This document shows positions 53,093 through 63,000 of a stretch of DNA of 64,000 bases, one piece after another; the stretch's first letter is position 1, and each line of letters opens with the position of its first letter. The DNA is taken from positions 35,923 to 99,922 of the forward strand of contig NZ_JACONT010000014.1 of the NCBI RefSeq assembly GCF_014358075.1, written 5' to 3'. Position numbers and translations under genes: made by a program. The stretch comes from Sphingomonas albertensis. Its GTDB lineage: Bacteria > Pseudomonadota > Alphaproteobacteria > Sphingomonadales > Sphingomonadaceae. Below the pieces are notes generated by a model. That model did no database searches and was not told the origin of the DNA. It saw only the letters and a program-made list of their open reading frames with translations.

Positions 53093-54616
53093 CTATCTCC
53101 GCATCGATTCAGGGGCGACGAGCAGCAGTGCGAGCGCCTGCGCCGGGCTTTCCGCACGCGCGAGCGCCTGCGTGGTGGCGGCACTGAGCGAGGCCGGGAA
53201 CAGCGTCGGCGCCAGTGCGCGGGCATCGACCGGCCCGGCACGCGCGGCAAACCGCTCCGCTGCCTCAACCCGCCGCAGGATCGCGTCGGGCCCGGCCCAG
53301 GCGGCGGCGATATCGTCGTAGCCGACCGGTTGCCCCGGCTTCCACACCGGCTGGCCGAGCTGGTTCATCATGCCCACCGTCAGCCCCGGCTGGACCATCG
53401 TCGTGCCGAGCGCGCGCTGCGTCGAGACATACCATTCCCACGGCGATTTGAATTTCACCGGCTGCGTCACCCACGCTTCGGGGGACGCGACCAGTACGCG
53501 ATAGACCGTCGGCAGGTCGCCGCCCGATGTGAGGAACGCGGCCTGGAGGCGCTTCACCATCGCCGGCGGCGGCGTATCGCCGGCAAAGTGCCGCGCGAGC
53601 TTGGTCGCGATGTGGGTCGCGGTCGCCGGATGGACCGCAAAATCGGCCAGCACCGCATGCGCCTGCGCCTCGCCTGCCGCGGGATAGCGCTTGCCCATCA
53701 CGGTCCGGTCGCCCGGCTGATGCACCTCAGCGAGAAACAAGAACGCGCCAGGACGCGCGTCATCCTGCATGCGCGCACCGGGCCCGCGACCGATCCCCGC
53801 GACCGTCCAGCCGGTCATCGCCCGCGCGAATTCGGTGACATCGGCCTGGGTGTACCCGCTGCGGACGCCGAGCGTGTGAAGTTCCATGATTTCACGCGCG
53901 AGATTTTCGTTGAGACCGGTGCGTCGCCTGGGTCGGCGCGCGACGAACGGACTGTCGGGGCCGACCGAGACCGCCTGATCGAGATACAGCAGCATCGCCG
54001 GATGACGCTCGACCGCGTTCAGCATGTCGGCAAACGTGCCGAGGACGTGCGGGCGGATCGCCTCGAACTCCATCGGCCCGGCGAGCCCGGTGACTTCGAG
54101 CTTGTCGGTGGAAACCGCGAAATGGTTCGCCCAGAAATGCACGAGCCGTTCGACGAACGGCGCATCGCTCGTCAGCGCGGCCACCGTCCGGGCCGCAACG
54201 GCGCCGCCGTAATCGTCGCGACTCTGCTTGCCGGCGAGTTGCCGCGCGGCGCGCCGGGCCGCTTCGCCGGGATTGTCTGCGGCTGGACCGGGCATGGCGG
54301 GCGGGGCCATCGTGGCTGGCATGGCGGGTGCCGTCATCGGCGTCGAGATGCCCGGCGCCTTCATCGGCGCCGCGGCGCCCGGCGCCGGTTTCGGCCTACG
54401 AGGTCCGAACTCCGCCCTGATCATCCTCTGCTGCGCGAAATACGTCGCCAGGGTCGCCGAAACGCTCGCCGTCGACGGCGCGCCGGCGATCGCCGCGGGC
54501 CGCGCATCGAAGCGCTCGCACTGCGCCAGCACCCATTTCGCCGGATCGCCGGAAACGCCGCCCCCGGGCCTCGCACCAAGGCCGAACCGATTGAGCGCGA
54601 TACTGGAAGCAGACAC
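53093..54616 (-). CDS. DUF1800 domain protein
   Basis: The 507-residue protein shows the DUF1800 pattern: I-A-L-N-R-F-G-L-G-A-R-P-G near the start, F-W-A-N-H-F-A-V-S, then N-E-N-L-A-R-E-I-M-E-L-H-T-L-G-V and Y-T-Q-A-D-V-T-E-F-A-R-A-M-T-G-W. H-I-A-T-K-L-A-R-H-F also fits. A Met/Pro/Ala-rich low-complexity insert occupies about residues 75-115. It forms an operon with the DUF1501 gene, and the pair probably acts together in the periplasm. Confidence 0.93.
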   Translation of the reverse strand: MSASSIALNRFGLGARPGGGVSGDPAKWVLAQCERFDARPAAIAGAPSTASVSATLATYFAQQRMIRAEFGPRRPKPAPGAAAPMKAPGISTPMTAPAMPATMAPPAMPGPAADNPGEAARRAARQLAGKQSRDDYGGAVAARTVAALTSDAPFVERLVHFWANHFAVSTDKLEVTGLAGPMEFEAIRPHVLGTFADMLNAVERHPAMLLYLDQAVSVGPDSPFVARRPRRRTGLNENLAREIMELHTLGVRSGYTQADVTEFARAMTGWTVAGIGRGPGARMQDDARPGAFLFLAEVHQPGDRTVMGKRYPAAGEAQAHAVLADFAVHPATATHIATKLARHFAGDTPPPAMVKRLQAAFLTSGGDLPTVYRVLVASPEAWVTQPVKFKSPWEWYVSTQRALGTTMVQPGLTVGMMNQLGQPVWKPGQPVGYDDIAAAWAGPDAILRRVEAAERFAARAGPVDARALAPTLFPASLSAATTQALARAESPAQALALLLVAPESMRR

Positions 54617-54831
54617 GATCCCTCTCCTTCGCGTCGGCTATGGGCCTGAGATGTCGCGGAACTATGTCACCGTCGCAGTTCACCGCATCGCCAGGTCGAT
54701 ACGTCGTTGCAGCGCACGCAAGCGTGATCGCCGGCTTTGCAATTGCGGCTTATGCTGCACCGCAATATTTATCCGACTCGAGAGTTGGGTGAAGAGCTGA
54801 TCCGGCTCGACGCACTTCGGGAGATACGATC

Positions 54832-55125
54832 ATGCGCACGACCATCAAGATCATCGCAGCAGTCGCCGCCGCCCTCACCTCGACGATCGGCATGGCCGCC
54901 GACGCGAAGCAGAGCTTCGTCCATGAGGGCAGCACGTACGTTTACACCACGACGCAGGACGGTGGCCGCCAGGTCATCGACGGTCGTCGTTATCCGTCGG
55001 GCCAGAAGTTCCACCTGATCGTCCGCGGCGATCGCGTGTCGGGTGTGTCGGGCGGCGTACCGGTCGCGTTCAAGACCGCAGAGGCCAATGGCGCTGCCGG
55101 CGGGATCGCTTCGGTCACGCGTTGA
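54832..55125 (+). CDS. Small exported protein
   Basis: The 97-residue product has a signal peptide (residues 1-25, ending I-G-M-A-A-D-A-K). A beta-rich mature part follows with F-V-H-E-G-S-T-Y-V-Y-T-T and R-R-Y-P-S-G-Q-K-F-H-L-I-V-R-G. A clean terminator follows. I know no function; similar short secreted proteins are common in sphingomonads. Confidence 0.75.
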   Translation: MRTTIKIIAAVAAALTSTIGMAADAKQSFVHEGSTYVYTTTQDGGRQVIDGRRYPSGQKFHLIVRGDRVSGVSGGVPVAFKTAEANGAAGGIASVTR

Positions 55126-55150
55126 GCTTACGGGCTTTTAGATGATTGCA

Positions 55151-55183
55151 GCGGCGGTCGGACCTTGGTCCGGCCGCCGTTTT
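55151..55183 (+). terminator. Intrinsic terminator of the 97-residue protein gene
   Basis: GCGGCGGTCGGACC pairs with GGTCCGGCCGCCG and is followed by TTTTG. Confidence 0.85.
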
Positions 55184-55208
55184 GCGTTTGGTGCGATTTA
55201 CTGTTTCG

Positions 55209-55333
55209 ATCCTCCCCCGCCAGGGGGAGGTGGCTGGCACTTGCCCGACGGAGGGGGAGGTAAGCGCCAACATCGGTTGCGCGTCCTCCCCCTCCGTCAC
55301 CTTCGGCGCCACCTCCCCCTGGCGGGGGAGGAT
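55209..55333. repeat. Intergenic palindromic repeat, family A
   Basis: Fourth copy of the ATCCTCCCCCGCCAGGGGGA element, ending about eight bases before the dgt stop codon. Confidence 0.85.
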
Positions 55334-55340
55334 CAGTCGC

Positions 55341-56507
55341 TCAGAAGCCTTCGGGCAGGTCGATCGGGCCGACCAGGTCTCGGTAGCGTGACACCGCGTA
55401 CCGATCCGTCATCCCGGCGATGAAATCCGCGATATGCCGGCTGCGGTCGGGATCTTCCGCAGGTAACCGCTCGCGCCATTCCTCGGGGATCGTCGCCGGA
55501 TCGTCGCGATAGACCGCGAACAGCCCCGACACGATTCCATGTGCCGCATCCGCCGCCGCCAGCTGGCGCGGATGATGATAGAGATTGGCGTACATGAAGC
55601 GCTTCAGATCGCGCTCCGCCTCGCGCATTTCGGGCGAGAAGCCGACCAGGCACTGCCCGGCGGCGCGGACGTCGTCGACGCTGGTGACGCCGCTCGCCGC
55701 GATCCGCCGACGGGTTTCGGCGATCAGATCGTTGACCATCGTCCCGATCTGCGTGCGGACGAGTTCGCCGACCAGCCGCTTCGGCGCAATGTCCGGGAAC
55801 CGCCGGCGGACGTCGTCCCAGCCGCTCGCGACCAGCGGCACCGCCAGCATCTGGTCGAGCGTCAACAGTCCGGCGCGCAAGCCATCGTCGATGTCGTGAT
55901 TGTCGTACGCGATATCGTCCGCAATCGCCGCGACCTGTGCCTCGAGCGACGAAAAACTGGTCAGCGCGAGCGGAAACTCCGCATCCGCCGCGGCCAGCGC
56001 CCAACCCGGATGCCGCACCGGCCCATTATGCTTGGCAAGACCCTCGAGTGTCTCCCAGGTCAGGTTGAGCCCATTCCACATCGGATACGGCCGCTCGATC
56101 GTCATCAGCGTGCGCAGCGTATGACCGTTGTGGTCGAACCCACCCTGTCCGGTCAGTGCCGCCTTCAGCGCATCCTCGCCGGCATGGCCGAACGGCGGAT
56201 GGCCGATGTCATGCGCCAGGCACAAGGCCTCCGTCAGATCCTCGTTCAGCGCCAGCGTTCGCGCGATCGTCCGGCCGATCTGCGCGACTTCCAGGCTATG
56301 CGTCAGGCGTACCCGGAAATGGTCGCCGTCCGGCGCCATGAACACCTGCGTCTTGTGCCGCAGGCGACGGAAGCTGATCGAGTGGATGATCCGGTCTCGG
56401 TCGCGCTGAAAGGCATCGCGCGGGCCACGGACGGACCCGTTCTGTTCTTCCTGAAGCCGTCCTTTGCTGCGCGCCGGGTCTGAAGCCCAGGGCGCGCGGT
56501 AACTCAC
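55341..56507 (-). CDS. dgt: Deoxyguanosinetriphosphate triphosphohydrolase-like protein
   Basis: The 388-residue HD-domain protein has [20 protein letters not shown], then R-L-T-H-S-L-E-V (His of the HD site) and [17 protein letters not shown] distal D-D-I-A-Y-D-N-H-D carries the last metal Asp. It hydrolyses dNTPs to deoxynucleoside and triphosphate. The GTG start at 56507 overlaps the stop of the TPR-SPOR gene by 4 bases. Confidence 0.94.
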   Translation of the reverse strand: MSYRAPWASDPARSKGRLQEEQNGSVRGPRDAFQRDRDRIIHSISFRRLRHKTQVFMAPDGDHFRVRLTHSLEVAQIGRTIARTLALNEDLTEALCLAHDIGHPPFGHAGEDALKAALTGQGGFDHNGHTLRTLMTIERPYPMWNGLNLTWETLEGLAKHNGPVRHPGWALAAADAEFPLALTSFSSLEAQVAAIADDIAYDNHDIDDGLRAGLLTLDQMLAVPLVASGWDDVRRRFPDIAPKRLVGELVRTQIGTMVNDLIAETRRRIAASGVTSVDDVRAAGQCLVGFSPEMREAERDLKRFMYANLYHHPRQLAAADAAHGIVSGLFAVYRDDPATIPEEWRERLPAEDPDRSRHIADFIAGMTDRYAVSRYRDLVGPIDLPEGF

Positions 56508-58705
56508 TTCGACGGCAACTTCGTGATGACCTGGCCCGGTTCGCTGGTGAAGCTGAACGTCGAAACGCCTTCCTTGGCGAGTTGATTGACGAAGGTGCGC
56601 GCCTCCGCGTCGGTCTTGAACGGCCCGGCCAGCACGCGATTCGTCGCCTTCCAAGGAGTCGTCCAGCCGCTGCGACTGCCGACCACGGCCGGCGCCTTGG
56701 CCTTCACACCCTTCCACGCCTTGGGCAGATCGCCCTCGGTCGCGCCGGTCGACACCTGCACCCAGATGCGTTCGGGATTGGCGCGCGCGATCCGCTTTTC
56801 CTCGGCCGCAGCCTTATCGGCAGCAAGCTTCTCGGCGGCGGCCGCCTTCTTCTCGGCTAGCGCCTTCTTGTCGGCGATGGCTTTGCGCGCCGCCGCCTTC
56901 TTGTCGAGGGTAGCCTTCTTGTCGGCAGCGAGTTGCTCGGCCGCGATCTTCTTTGCCGCCGCATCGCGCTGGAGCTTGGCTTTCGCCTCGGCGAGCACGC
57001 GCTCGGCGTCGTCGGAGACCGGCACCGCGGCCTGCGTCACGACAGGCGCGGGGCGCATCGGCGCGACATCGAGCTCTGACGCCGGGATCGACAACCCGGC
57101 AACGATCCGCGCGAGGATCGAATCCTCACTCGCCGCCACTGCGCGCGGCGGCATCGCCGCGGCAACCTCGACCGGCGTCGTAGTCGTCGTCGCTCCATTT
57201 GCGGAGAACCCGGGGGTTGGTAGCGGTGCTGCACTCGCCTGCTGAACCGGCCGTGGCTGGACCGAAGCCTGCTGCACCGGCGCCGGTGTCACGGACTGCG
57301 ACTGGACCGAGGCCTGTTGCACCGGCGCCGGTGTCACGGGGCTGGGCGCTACCGGCTTGGCCGTCGTACCCGCCGATGCGACCGCCGCGGCCGCGATCGA
57401 ATTGGCCACGCGCGTGTTGCTTTCGGACTGAATCCGCCCAGCGGGCACGGCCGCCATCTGCGTGACCGTGGGCGCGGGCAGCGCCCCTGTCGAAGTCGGC
57501 GCGGAGGTGGGCACCGGCGTCGAGGTCGGTGCGACGCGTGCAACTGCAACCGGTGCCTGAGTCTGCGGCGCGACGGTGGTGGTCTGCGCGACTTGCGGTG
57601 CACGATACGTCGGCTGCGGTGTCGCGACACGCGCCGCTGTCGATTGCGCAGGCACCGCCTGCACCATCGGGACCGACGACGACGCGAGCTGAACCGGCGG
57701 TGCGACCGCAGCGGGAATAGCCGGAGCGGGGGTGGTCGGGGTACGCGTCGCGACAACCGGGACCGGCGTTGTGGCGCGCGTCGTCGCGGCCATCTCGGTC
57801 CGGCCCGGCTTGCTGCGACGGCCGCGCTTGGTCTTGCCGGACGCGGCGACGACGACCGGTTGCGGCACCGCAGCCATCATCACCGGCGCGGTCGGATCGG
57901 CGGCGAGGATGCCTAGCGGCGGCGCCATCCGCGCATCCGCCAGGCGCGCCGGCGTCGCATGGACCTCACCGAAATGCACAGCGAACGCACGGTCGCTCGC
58001 AGGCAGGGTCGGCAGTCGCTGGAAGAACGGTTGCAGACCCTGCGCGGTGCCGGCGGGCATCATCGTGGTCGCGATCTTCTCGGCACCCGCGACGTCGCCG
58101 TTCATCGCGATGATGAACGCGCGCGACCGCCATGCGCCACGATCGCTCTTGAGCAGGAGCGGATTGAGCTGCTGGATCGCGAGTTCCGGTTTCCCCGAAA
58201 TCCCGAGCGACAGCGCATAGCGCCTGATCGTCTCGTCATCCGGCGCATTGCGGAGCGCGACCCGGTAATCGCGCTGCGCACGATCCTGCTGGCCGATCAG
58301 ATCGTAGGCGAGCCCGCGATCCGCCGCGAAATTCCGCGGGTCGAGACCGAGGCTTTCCGCCTGCGCATAATAGCGCAGCGCCTCGCCCGGCCGCTCCGAG
58401 CGGACCAGGATCGACCCCATCCCCGCCTTGATCCGACCATCGCGCGGGTTCACTTTCTCGGCGCGTGCGAACAATGCCGCGGCACCGCTCAGATCGCCCA
58501 ACCCCATCGAAAGGTCGCCCGCCCGGATCAGCGCATCGACGTCGCGCGGATTGCTCGCGACCCGGCGCATCAGATCGCCCAGCTTGTCCGCATCGGTCGT
58601 CCCCGGGATCGCCTGCACGACTTCCTGCGCTCCAACCGCGCACGGCACGGCGGCCAGCACGAGCGCCAGCGCGGCAGTCAGGAGATGATGCGTGGACCGG
58701 GTCAT
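56504..58705 (-). CDS. TPR and SPOR domain protein, exported
   Basis: The roughly 733-residue protein has a signal peptide (M-T-R-S-T-H-H-L, hydrophobic core, A-V-G-A-Q), TPR-like helical repeats at about residues 40-230, and a long Ala/Pro/Thr/Val/Gln low-complexity region. The low-complexity part contains [11 protein letters not shown] repeats and is followed by a Lys/Ala-rich coiled coil ([11 protein letters not shown]). A C-terminal SPOR domain begins near residue 650 (W-V-Q-V-S-T-G-A). It probably binds peptidoglycan in the periplasm. In-frame starts at 58714 and 58801 are possible; 58705 gives the best signal peptide. Confidence 0.85.
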   Translation of the reverse strand: MTRSTHHLLTAALALVLAAVPCAVGAQEVVQAIPGTTDADKLGDLMRRVASNPRDVDALIRAGDLSMGLGDLSGAAALFARAEKVNPRDGRIKAGMGSILVRSERPGEALRYYAQAESLGLDPRNFAADRGLAYDLIGQQDRAQRDYRVALRNAPDDETIRRYALSLGISGKPELAIQQLNPLLLKSDRGAWRSRAFIIAMNGDVAGAEKIATTMMPAGTAQGLQPFFQRLPTLPASDRAFAVHFGEVHATPARLADARMAPPLGILAADPTAPVMMAAVPQPVVVAASGKTKRGRRSKPGRTEMAATTRATTPVPVVATRTPTTPAPAIPAAVAPPVQLASSSVPMVQAVPAQSTAARVATPQPTYRAPQVAQTTTVAPQTQAPVAVARVAPTSTPVPTSAPTSTGALPAPTVTQMAAVPAGRIQSESNTRVANSIAAAAVASAGTTAKPVAPSPVTPAPVQQASVQSQSVTPAPVQQASVQPRPVQQASAAPLPTPGFSANGATTTTTPVEVAAAMPPRAVAASEDSILARIVAGLSIPASELDVAPMRPAPVVTQAAVPVSDDAERVLAEAKAKLQRDAAAKKIAAEQLAADKKATLDKKAAARKAIADKKALAEKKAAAAEKLAADKAAAEEKRIARANPERIWVQVSTGATEGDLPKAWKGVKAKAPAVVGSRSGWTTPWKATNRVLAGPFKTDAEARTFVNQLAKEGVSTFSFTSEPGQVITKLPSK

Positions 58706-58880
58706 GAGGATCATCTGTCTAGACGCCAGCCGAACCGAACCGGCAATGTCTCCGACGCATGGGCGCGGCGAACTGGGGCGGGGTGGCGACGAGTGCAGCA
58801 CCGAGGAGCAAGCAACGGGCGAGGATTACGATCTGCGGATTCGACATATGCGATCTTGGAAAAGCGCTCACTCTGAAATG

Positions 58881-58989
58881 CCGCCTCCCCGGCGAAGGCC
58901 GGGGTCCAGTGGGGAGACGGAAATACCGATCGAAAGCGCTCCGTTACATCAACCTTGCCAGCTGGGCCCCGGCCTCCGCCGGGGAGGTG
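58881..58989. repeat. Intergenic palindromic repeat, family C
   Basis: GCCGCCTCCCCGGCGAAGGC left arm and GGCCCCGGCCTCCGCCGGGG right arm, in the gap between the TPR-SPOR gene start and the ftsZ end. The rest of that gap shows nothing. Confidence 0.8.
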
Positions 58990-59070
58990 CAGATGCTGGA
59001 GAACGATACCCCCGACCAATCCATCTCGCCCCGCCGTTCTCCCGCCAGACCAAGAGAACGGCGCTCAGGC

Positions 59071-60660
59071 TTACTGGTTGTTCTGGCGATGCAGGAAGCG
59101 CGGGATGTCGAGCGGATCCTGCGGGGTCGCTTCGCCGTCTTCCTTCGCCGCGCCGCGGGCTGCGTTGGACATGCGCTCGAACAGCGTACCACCCAGCTTC
59201 ACACGTGGTGCGGCCGGAACCGCCTCCGGAGCCGCTTCGGCACCCGGCGCGAGCCAGCGGCGCCGCGCGCCACCCTCGTCCGCGGCAGGCGTCGGCGCCG
59301 GAATGGCGGGTGCGATCGGCGCACGGGCCGGCGGCACGGCCGATGCCGAAGCCGGACGTGCGATCGGACCGCGACCATAGGGCTCGTCACCATATACGCG
59401 CGGCGCAGGAGCCGGCTGCGGCGCCGGTACGGCCGGCGCGGGCGCGGCCAATGGTGCTGCCTGCGGTACGATCGTCTCGGCACCGAGCACCAGCTCGTCG
59501 TCCGACTTCGACGACGACGGCTCGACTTCCGACGATGCGTTCAGATCGAGCGGCTCTTCGTCTGCCGACGACGCAGCGGGCGCGGCCGACGCAGGAGCCG
59601 GCTCACTCGGACGGAACGAGGTGGTCTCGTCCGTCTTGCGCGATCCGAAGCTGAACGAGCGGGTCGGCTCGGGTGCAACCTCGGGCGGACGCGCATCGGC
59701 GTCGATCCCGGTCGCGACGACCGAGACGCGAATCTTGCCTTCGAGCTCCTGGTTGAACGCCGAACCCCAGATGATGTTCGCATCGGGATCGACCAGGTCG
59801 CGGATGTGATTCGCGGCTTCGTCGACTTCGAGCAGGCGCATGTCGTCGCCGCCGGTGATCGAGATGATGACGCCCTTTGCGCCGCGCATGCTGACGCCTT
59901 CGAGCAACGGGTTCGAAATCGCCTTCTGAGCAGCCTCGAGCGCGCGGTTGTCGCCGCTGGCCTCGCCAGTGCCCATCATCGCCTTGCCCATCTCCTGCAT
60001 CACCGAGCGGACGTCGGCGAAATCGAGGTTGATGAGGCCCGGCATCACCATCAGGTCGGTGATGCTGCGGACGCCCTGCTGGAGCACCTCGTCCGCCATC
60101 GTGAACGCTTCCTTGAAGGTCGTGTTCGCGTTGGCGATGAGGAACAGGTTCTGGTTCGGAATGACGATCAGCGTGTCGACGTACTTCTGCAGCTCGTCGA
60201 TGCCGCCCTCGGCCGACTTCGCGCGACGGTTGCCCTCGAACGCGAACGGCTTGGTCACGACGCCCACGGTCAGGATCCCCATGTCGCGCGCCGCCTTGGC
60301 GATGACCGGTGCCGCGCCCGTACCCGTGCCGCCGCCCATGCCGGCGGTGATGAAGCACATGTGCGCGCCTTCGAGCATCTTGGCGAGCTGGTCGATCGTC
60401 TCTTCGGCTGCCGCGCGGCCGATCTCGGGCCGCGAGCCGGCGCCGAGCCCTTGCGTAATCTTGGTACCCAGCTGGATCCGCTGCGGTGCGGTCGACTGCT
60501 TCAACGCCTGCGCGTCGGTGTTCGCCACGAGGAAGTCGACGCCCTGGACGTCGGCCCGCATCATGTTGGCGATCGCGTTGCCGCCCGCGCCGCCGACGCC
60601 GATCACCGCGATGCGGGGGGCCAGATCGTCCACTTCGGGACTAAGGAATTCGATGCTCAT
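59071..60660 (-). CDS. ftsZ: Cell division protein FtsZ
   Basis: The 529-residue tubulin homologue starts M-S-I-E-F-L-S-P behind GGAGAA. It shows [13 protein letters not shown], the GTP signature [10 protein letters not shown], the T7 loop N-L-D-F-A-D-V and G-D-D-M-R-L-L-E. A long Pro/Ala/Glu-rich linker (about residues 325-490), typical of alphaproteobacteria, leads to the C-terminal [12 protein letters not shown] peptide that binds FtsA. It is the last gene of the ddl-ftsQ-ftsA-ftsZ block here. Confidence 0.98.
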   Translation of the reverse strand: MSIEFLSPEVDDLAPRIAVIGVGGAGGNAIANMMRADVQGVDFLVANTDAQALKQSTAPQRIQLGTKITQGLGAGSRPEIGRAAAEETIDQLAKMLEGAHMCFITAGMGGGTGTGAAPVIAKAARDMGILTVGVVTKPFAFEGNRRAKSAEGGIDELQKYVDTLIVIPNQNLFLIANANTTFKEAFTMADEVLQQGVRSITDLMVMPGLINLDFADVRSVMQEMGKAMMGTGEASGDNRALEAAQKAISNPLLEGVSMRGAKGVIISITGGDDMRLLEVDEAANHIRDLVDPDANIIWGSAFNQELEGKIRVSVVATGIDADARPPEVAPEPTRSFSFGSRKTDETTSFRPSEPAPASAAPAASSADEEPLDLNASSEVEPSSSKSDDELVLGAETIVPQAAPLAAPAPAVPAPQPAPAPRVYGDEPYGRGPIARPASASAVPPARAPIAPAIPAPTPAADEGGARRRWLAPGAEAAPEAVPAAPRVKLGGTLFERMSNAARGAAKEDGEATPQDPLDIPRFLHRQNNQ

Positions 60661-60773
60661 CGCCGTTCTCCGCACAACCCGGTAGATACGCTACGGCCGG
60701 GCCCCTGATTAATCTGTGTGCACCAACGTCACGGCCTGTTCCAGCCGAAATAACGCCAGACGCTTCGAAACTC

Positions 60774-62036
60774 TTAATAATTCGCGCGCGCCGCCTGAAT
60801 CAACTTGCGCACCATGCCCATACCCTTTGGCCGATGCACCGTCGTCCGCTGCGGCGCGAGCCCGCGAAGGTCGATCGGGTTGGTCGCCGCATAGAAGGCC
60901 AACCCCGCTAGCGTCGCGAACGCCGGTCCGCCATGCGCCTCTGGCAAGGCGGTCAGTCCGCGCGGTCGACCGATCCGCACCGACCGCCCGAGCGCCTGCT
61001 GCGCATAGTCCGCGATGCCCTTTAGCTCGGCACCACCGCCGGTCAGCACGACCTGACGCCCGACCGGCCCCTCGAACTTCAGCTTGGTGAGCGCGTTGCG
61101 CACCTCCCCCATCTGATGTTCGAGCCGCTGGCGGATCACGCCGATCAGTTGCGCCTTGGTAATCTGCGCGCCCTCGCCCGCGCCGTCCTCGGCGGAGATC
61201 GGCATGACCGGGATCATGTCGTGATTGTCGCGGGGGCTCGCGTTGGCCGAGCCGTGGAAGCACTTCATCCGCTCGGCATTCTGCCGCCGCGTGCCGAACG
61301 CGCTGGCGATGTCGTCCGTAATGTCCGCCGCGCCCATCGGGATCGACGTCAGCCCCACCAGCATCCCGCCCGCGAACAGCGACACGTTGGTGATCCCGGC
61401 ACCCATCTCCACCAGCGCGACGCCGAGCTCACGCTCCTCCTCGCTGAGGCAGGCGAGCCCGGTCGCGACCGGCGAGGCGATGATCGACTTCACCTCCAGA
61501 TGCGCCGAGCGAACGCAGAGATCGAGGTTGCGCACCGGCGAGCCGTCCGCCGCGACGACATGGATATGCACGCCGAGCCGATCCGCGTGCAGACCGAGCG
61601 GCGTCTTCACCCCCGTAAGCCCGTCGAGCGTATAGAGCGCCGGCTGCGCGTGCAGCACCATCCTGCCCTGCGGATCGATCGAGTTGCGCCCGGCGGCGAG
61701 CAACGCGTCGATATCCTGCTGTTCGACACGGTGGCCGCCCAGTTCGAACTCGACCTCGGCGACGTCGGACACGAGCCCGCCGGCCGAGAACCCGACCCAG
61801 ACATTCTCGATGTTGATCCCGGCGATCCGCTCGGCCTGCTCGACCGCCTCGCGGACCGCCGCCTCGGTCGTCGCCATGTCGGCAATATAGCCGCGCTTGA
61901 CGCCGCGGCTCTCGCGCTGGCCGGTACCGAGCACGATCAGCTCGCCGCCGTCCCCCTTCTGCGCGATCATCGCCGAAACCTTCGACGACCCGATATCGAG
62001 CGCCGTGATCAGCCCTTCCGGTGCCACCTTTGCCAT
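60774..62036 (-). CDS. ftsA: Cell division protein FtsA
   Basis: The 420-residue actin-like ATPase has L-I-T-A-L-D-I-G-S-S-K-V (phosphate 1), L-G-V-A-L-V-E-M-G-A-G-I-T-N-V (phosphate 2), and V-V-L-T-G-G-G-A-E-L-K-G (adenosine motif). The C-terminal amphipathic membrane-targeting helix is present (M-V-R-K-L-I-Q-A-A-R). It tethers FtsZ to the membrane and recruits late divisome proteins. Confidence 0.97.
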   Translation of the reverse strand: MAKVAPEGLITALDIGSSKVSAMIAQKGDGGELIVLGTGQRESRGVKRGYIADMATTEAAVREAVEQAERIAGINIENVWVGFSAGGLVSDVAEVEFELGGHRVEQQDIDALLAAGRNSIDPQGRMVLHAQPALYTLDGLTGVKTPLGLHADRLGVHIHVVAADGSPVRNLDLCVRSAHLEVKSIIASPVATGLACLSEEERELGVALVEMGAGITNVSLFAGGMLVGLTSIPMGAADITDDIASAFGTRRQNAERMKCFHGSANASPRDNHDMIPVMPISAEDGAGEGAQITKAQLIGVIRQRLEHQMGEVRNALTKLKFEGPVGRQVVLTGGGAELKGIADYAQQALGRSVRIGRPRGLTALPEAHGGPAFATLAGLAFYAATNPIDLRGLAPQRTTVHRPKGMGMVRKLIQAARANY

Positions 62037-62037
62037 G

Positions 62038-63000
62038 TCATCCCTCCCCGCCCGTTACGTTCGCGCCCGCCGTTTGCGACGGAGTATTCGTAGTCTCGCC
62101 CGTTACCGGCACGCTAGCTGGTGCCGGCACGTCGACGCTGTGCGCCAGGCTCGCGCCCGGCTTGCGCGCGACCAGCTTGGTCGGATCGCGCATGTCGAAC
62201 CGGATCCAGCCGCGCCCCAGCAACGGCCGCGCCCCATCCAGTTCGGCGAACTTCACCAGCGCACGCGGCGCACCGTCTTCCGGTAGCGCCAACGTCTCAC
62301 CGCTCTCGAACGTCAGGTCCCAGCGCCGGTTGCCGACCCAGGTCGCGGCCTTCACGCGCGGCTTCAGCGCGGGCGCGGCGGCGAGCAGGGTCTGGTACGA
62401 CGCCTCCTGGCGATCCGCACCCGGCCCGATGACCAGCGGCAGGTTCGGGATCGCATCGGGCTGGACCGGTTCCAGCAGCACACCCGACGAGTCGATCAGC
62501 GTGAGCTGGCCATTGTCCTGCCACACCGCGGCGGGGGTCCGCTCGACGATATCGACCAGCATCGTGTTGGGCAGCCGCCGCGAGACGTGCGCGTCCGCGA
62601 TCCAGCCATAGCGCAGCAGCTTCTGGCGCACCGCCTCGAGGTCGACCGACAGCATCGACGTCTGGTTCTGCTTGTCCTCCAGCGCGACCGCATAGACCGA
62701 CATCCGGTCCATCCGCTTGAGGCCGGTGACCTCGATCTGCTCGACCTTGAAACCCGCGCGCCCGGCGCCTTCGGCCACCGCCGCGCCGATCATTCCCGGA
62801 ATGCCGACCCACGTCGCCGCGGCGATTGCCACAGCACCGCCCGCGCCGAGGATCGACCAGGTCGCGATTTTCCGAAGCGTGTCCTCGCTGACCGGGAGCA
62901 TCCCGACCAGCCGGTCCATCACCGACATCTTCTTGACCGCGACCTTCCGCCGCGGGGCGGGCCGCTTGGGCGGCGGACCGCGCTTGATCGTGCGGCTCAT
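62038..63000 (-). CDS. ftsQ: Cell division protein FtsQ
   Basis: The 320-residue bitopic protein has a basic Pro/Lys/Arg-rich cytoplasmic tail, one helix at about residues 46-68, a POTRA domain (V-E-Q-I-E-V-T-G-L-K-R-M-D) and a beta domain with R-R-L-P-N-T-M-L-V-D-I-V-E-R-T-P-A-A. The C terminus is an extended Ala/Pro/Thr tail. Its start overlaps the ddl stop by 4 bases and its stop is 1 base from ftsA. Confidence 0.94.
   Translation of the reverse strand: MSRTIKRGPPPKRPAPRRKVAVKKMSVMDRLVGMLPVSEDTLRKIATWSILGAGGAVAIAAATWVGIPGMIGAAVAEGAGRAGFKVEQIEVTGLKRMDRMSVYAVALEDKQNQTSMLSVDLEAVRQKLLRYGWIADAHVSRRLPNTMLVDIVERTPAAVWQDNGQLTLIDSSGVLLEPVQPDAIPNLPLVIGPGADRQEASYQTLLAAAPALKPRVKAATWVGNRRWDLTFESGETLALPEDGAPRALVKFAELDGARPLLGRGWIRFDMRDPTKLVARKPGASLAHSVDVPAPASVPVTGETTNTPSQTAGANVTGGEG

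Noticed and set aside
60709..61263. Open frame within ftsA on the same strand in another frame
   Set aside because: Entirely inside ftsA in the wrong frame, Arg/Asp/Gly-biased, no motifs.
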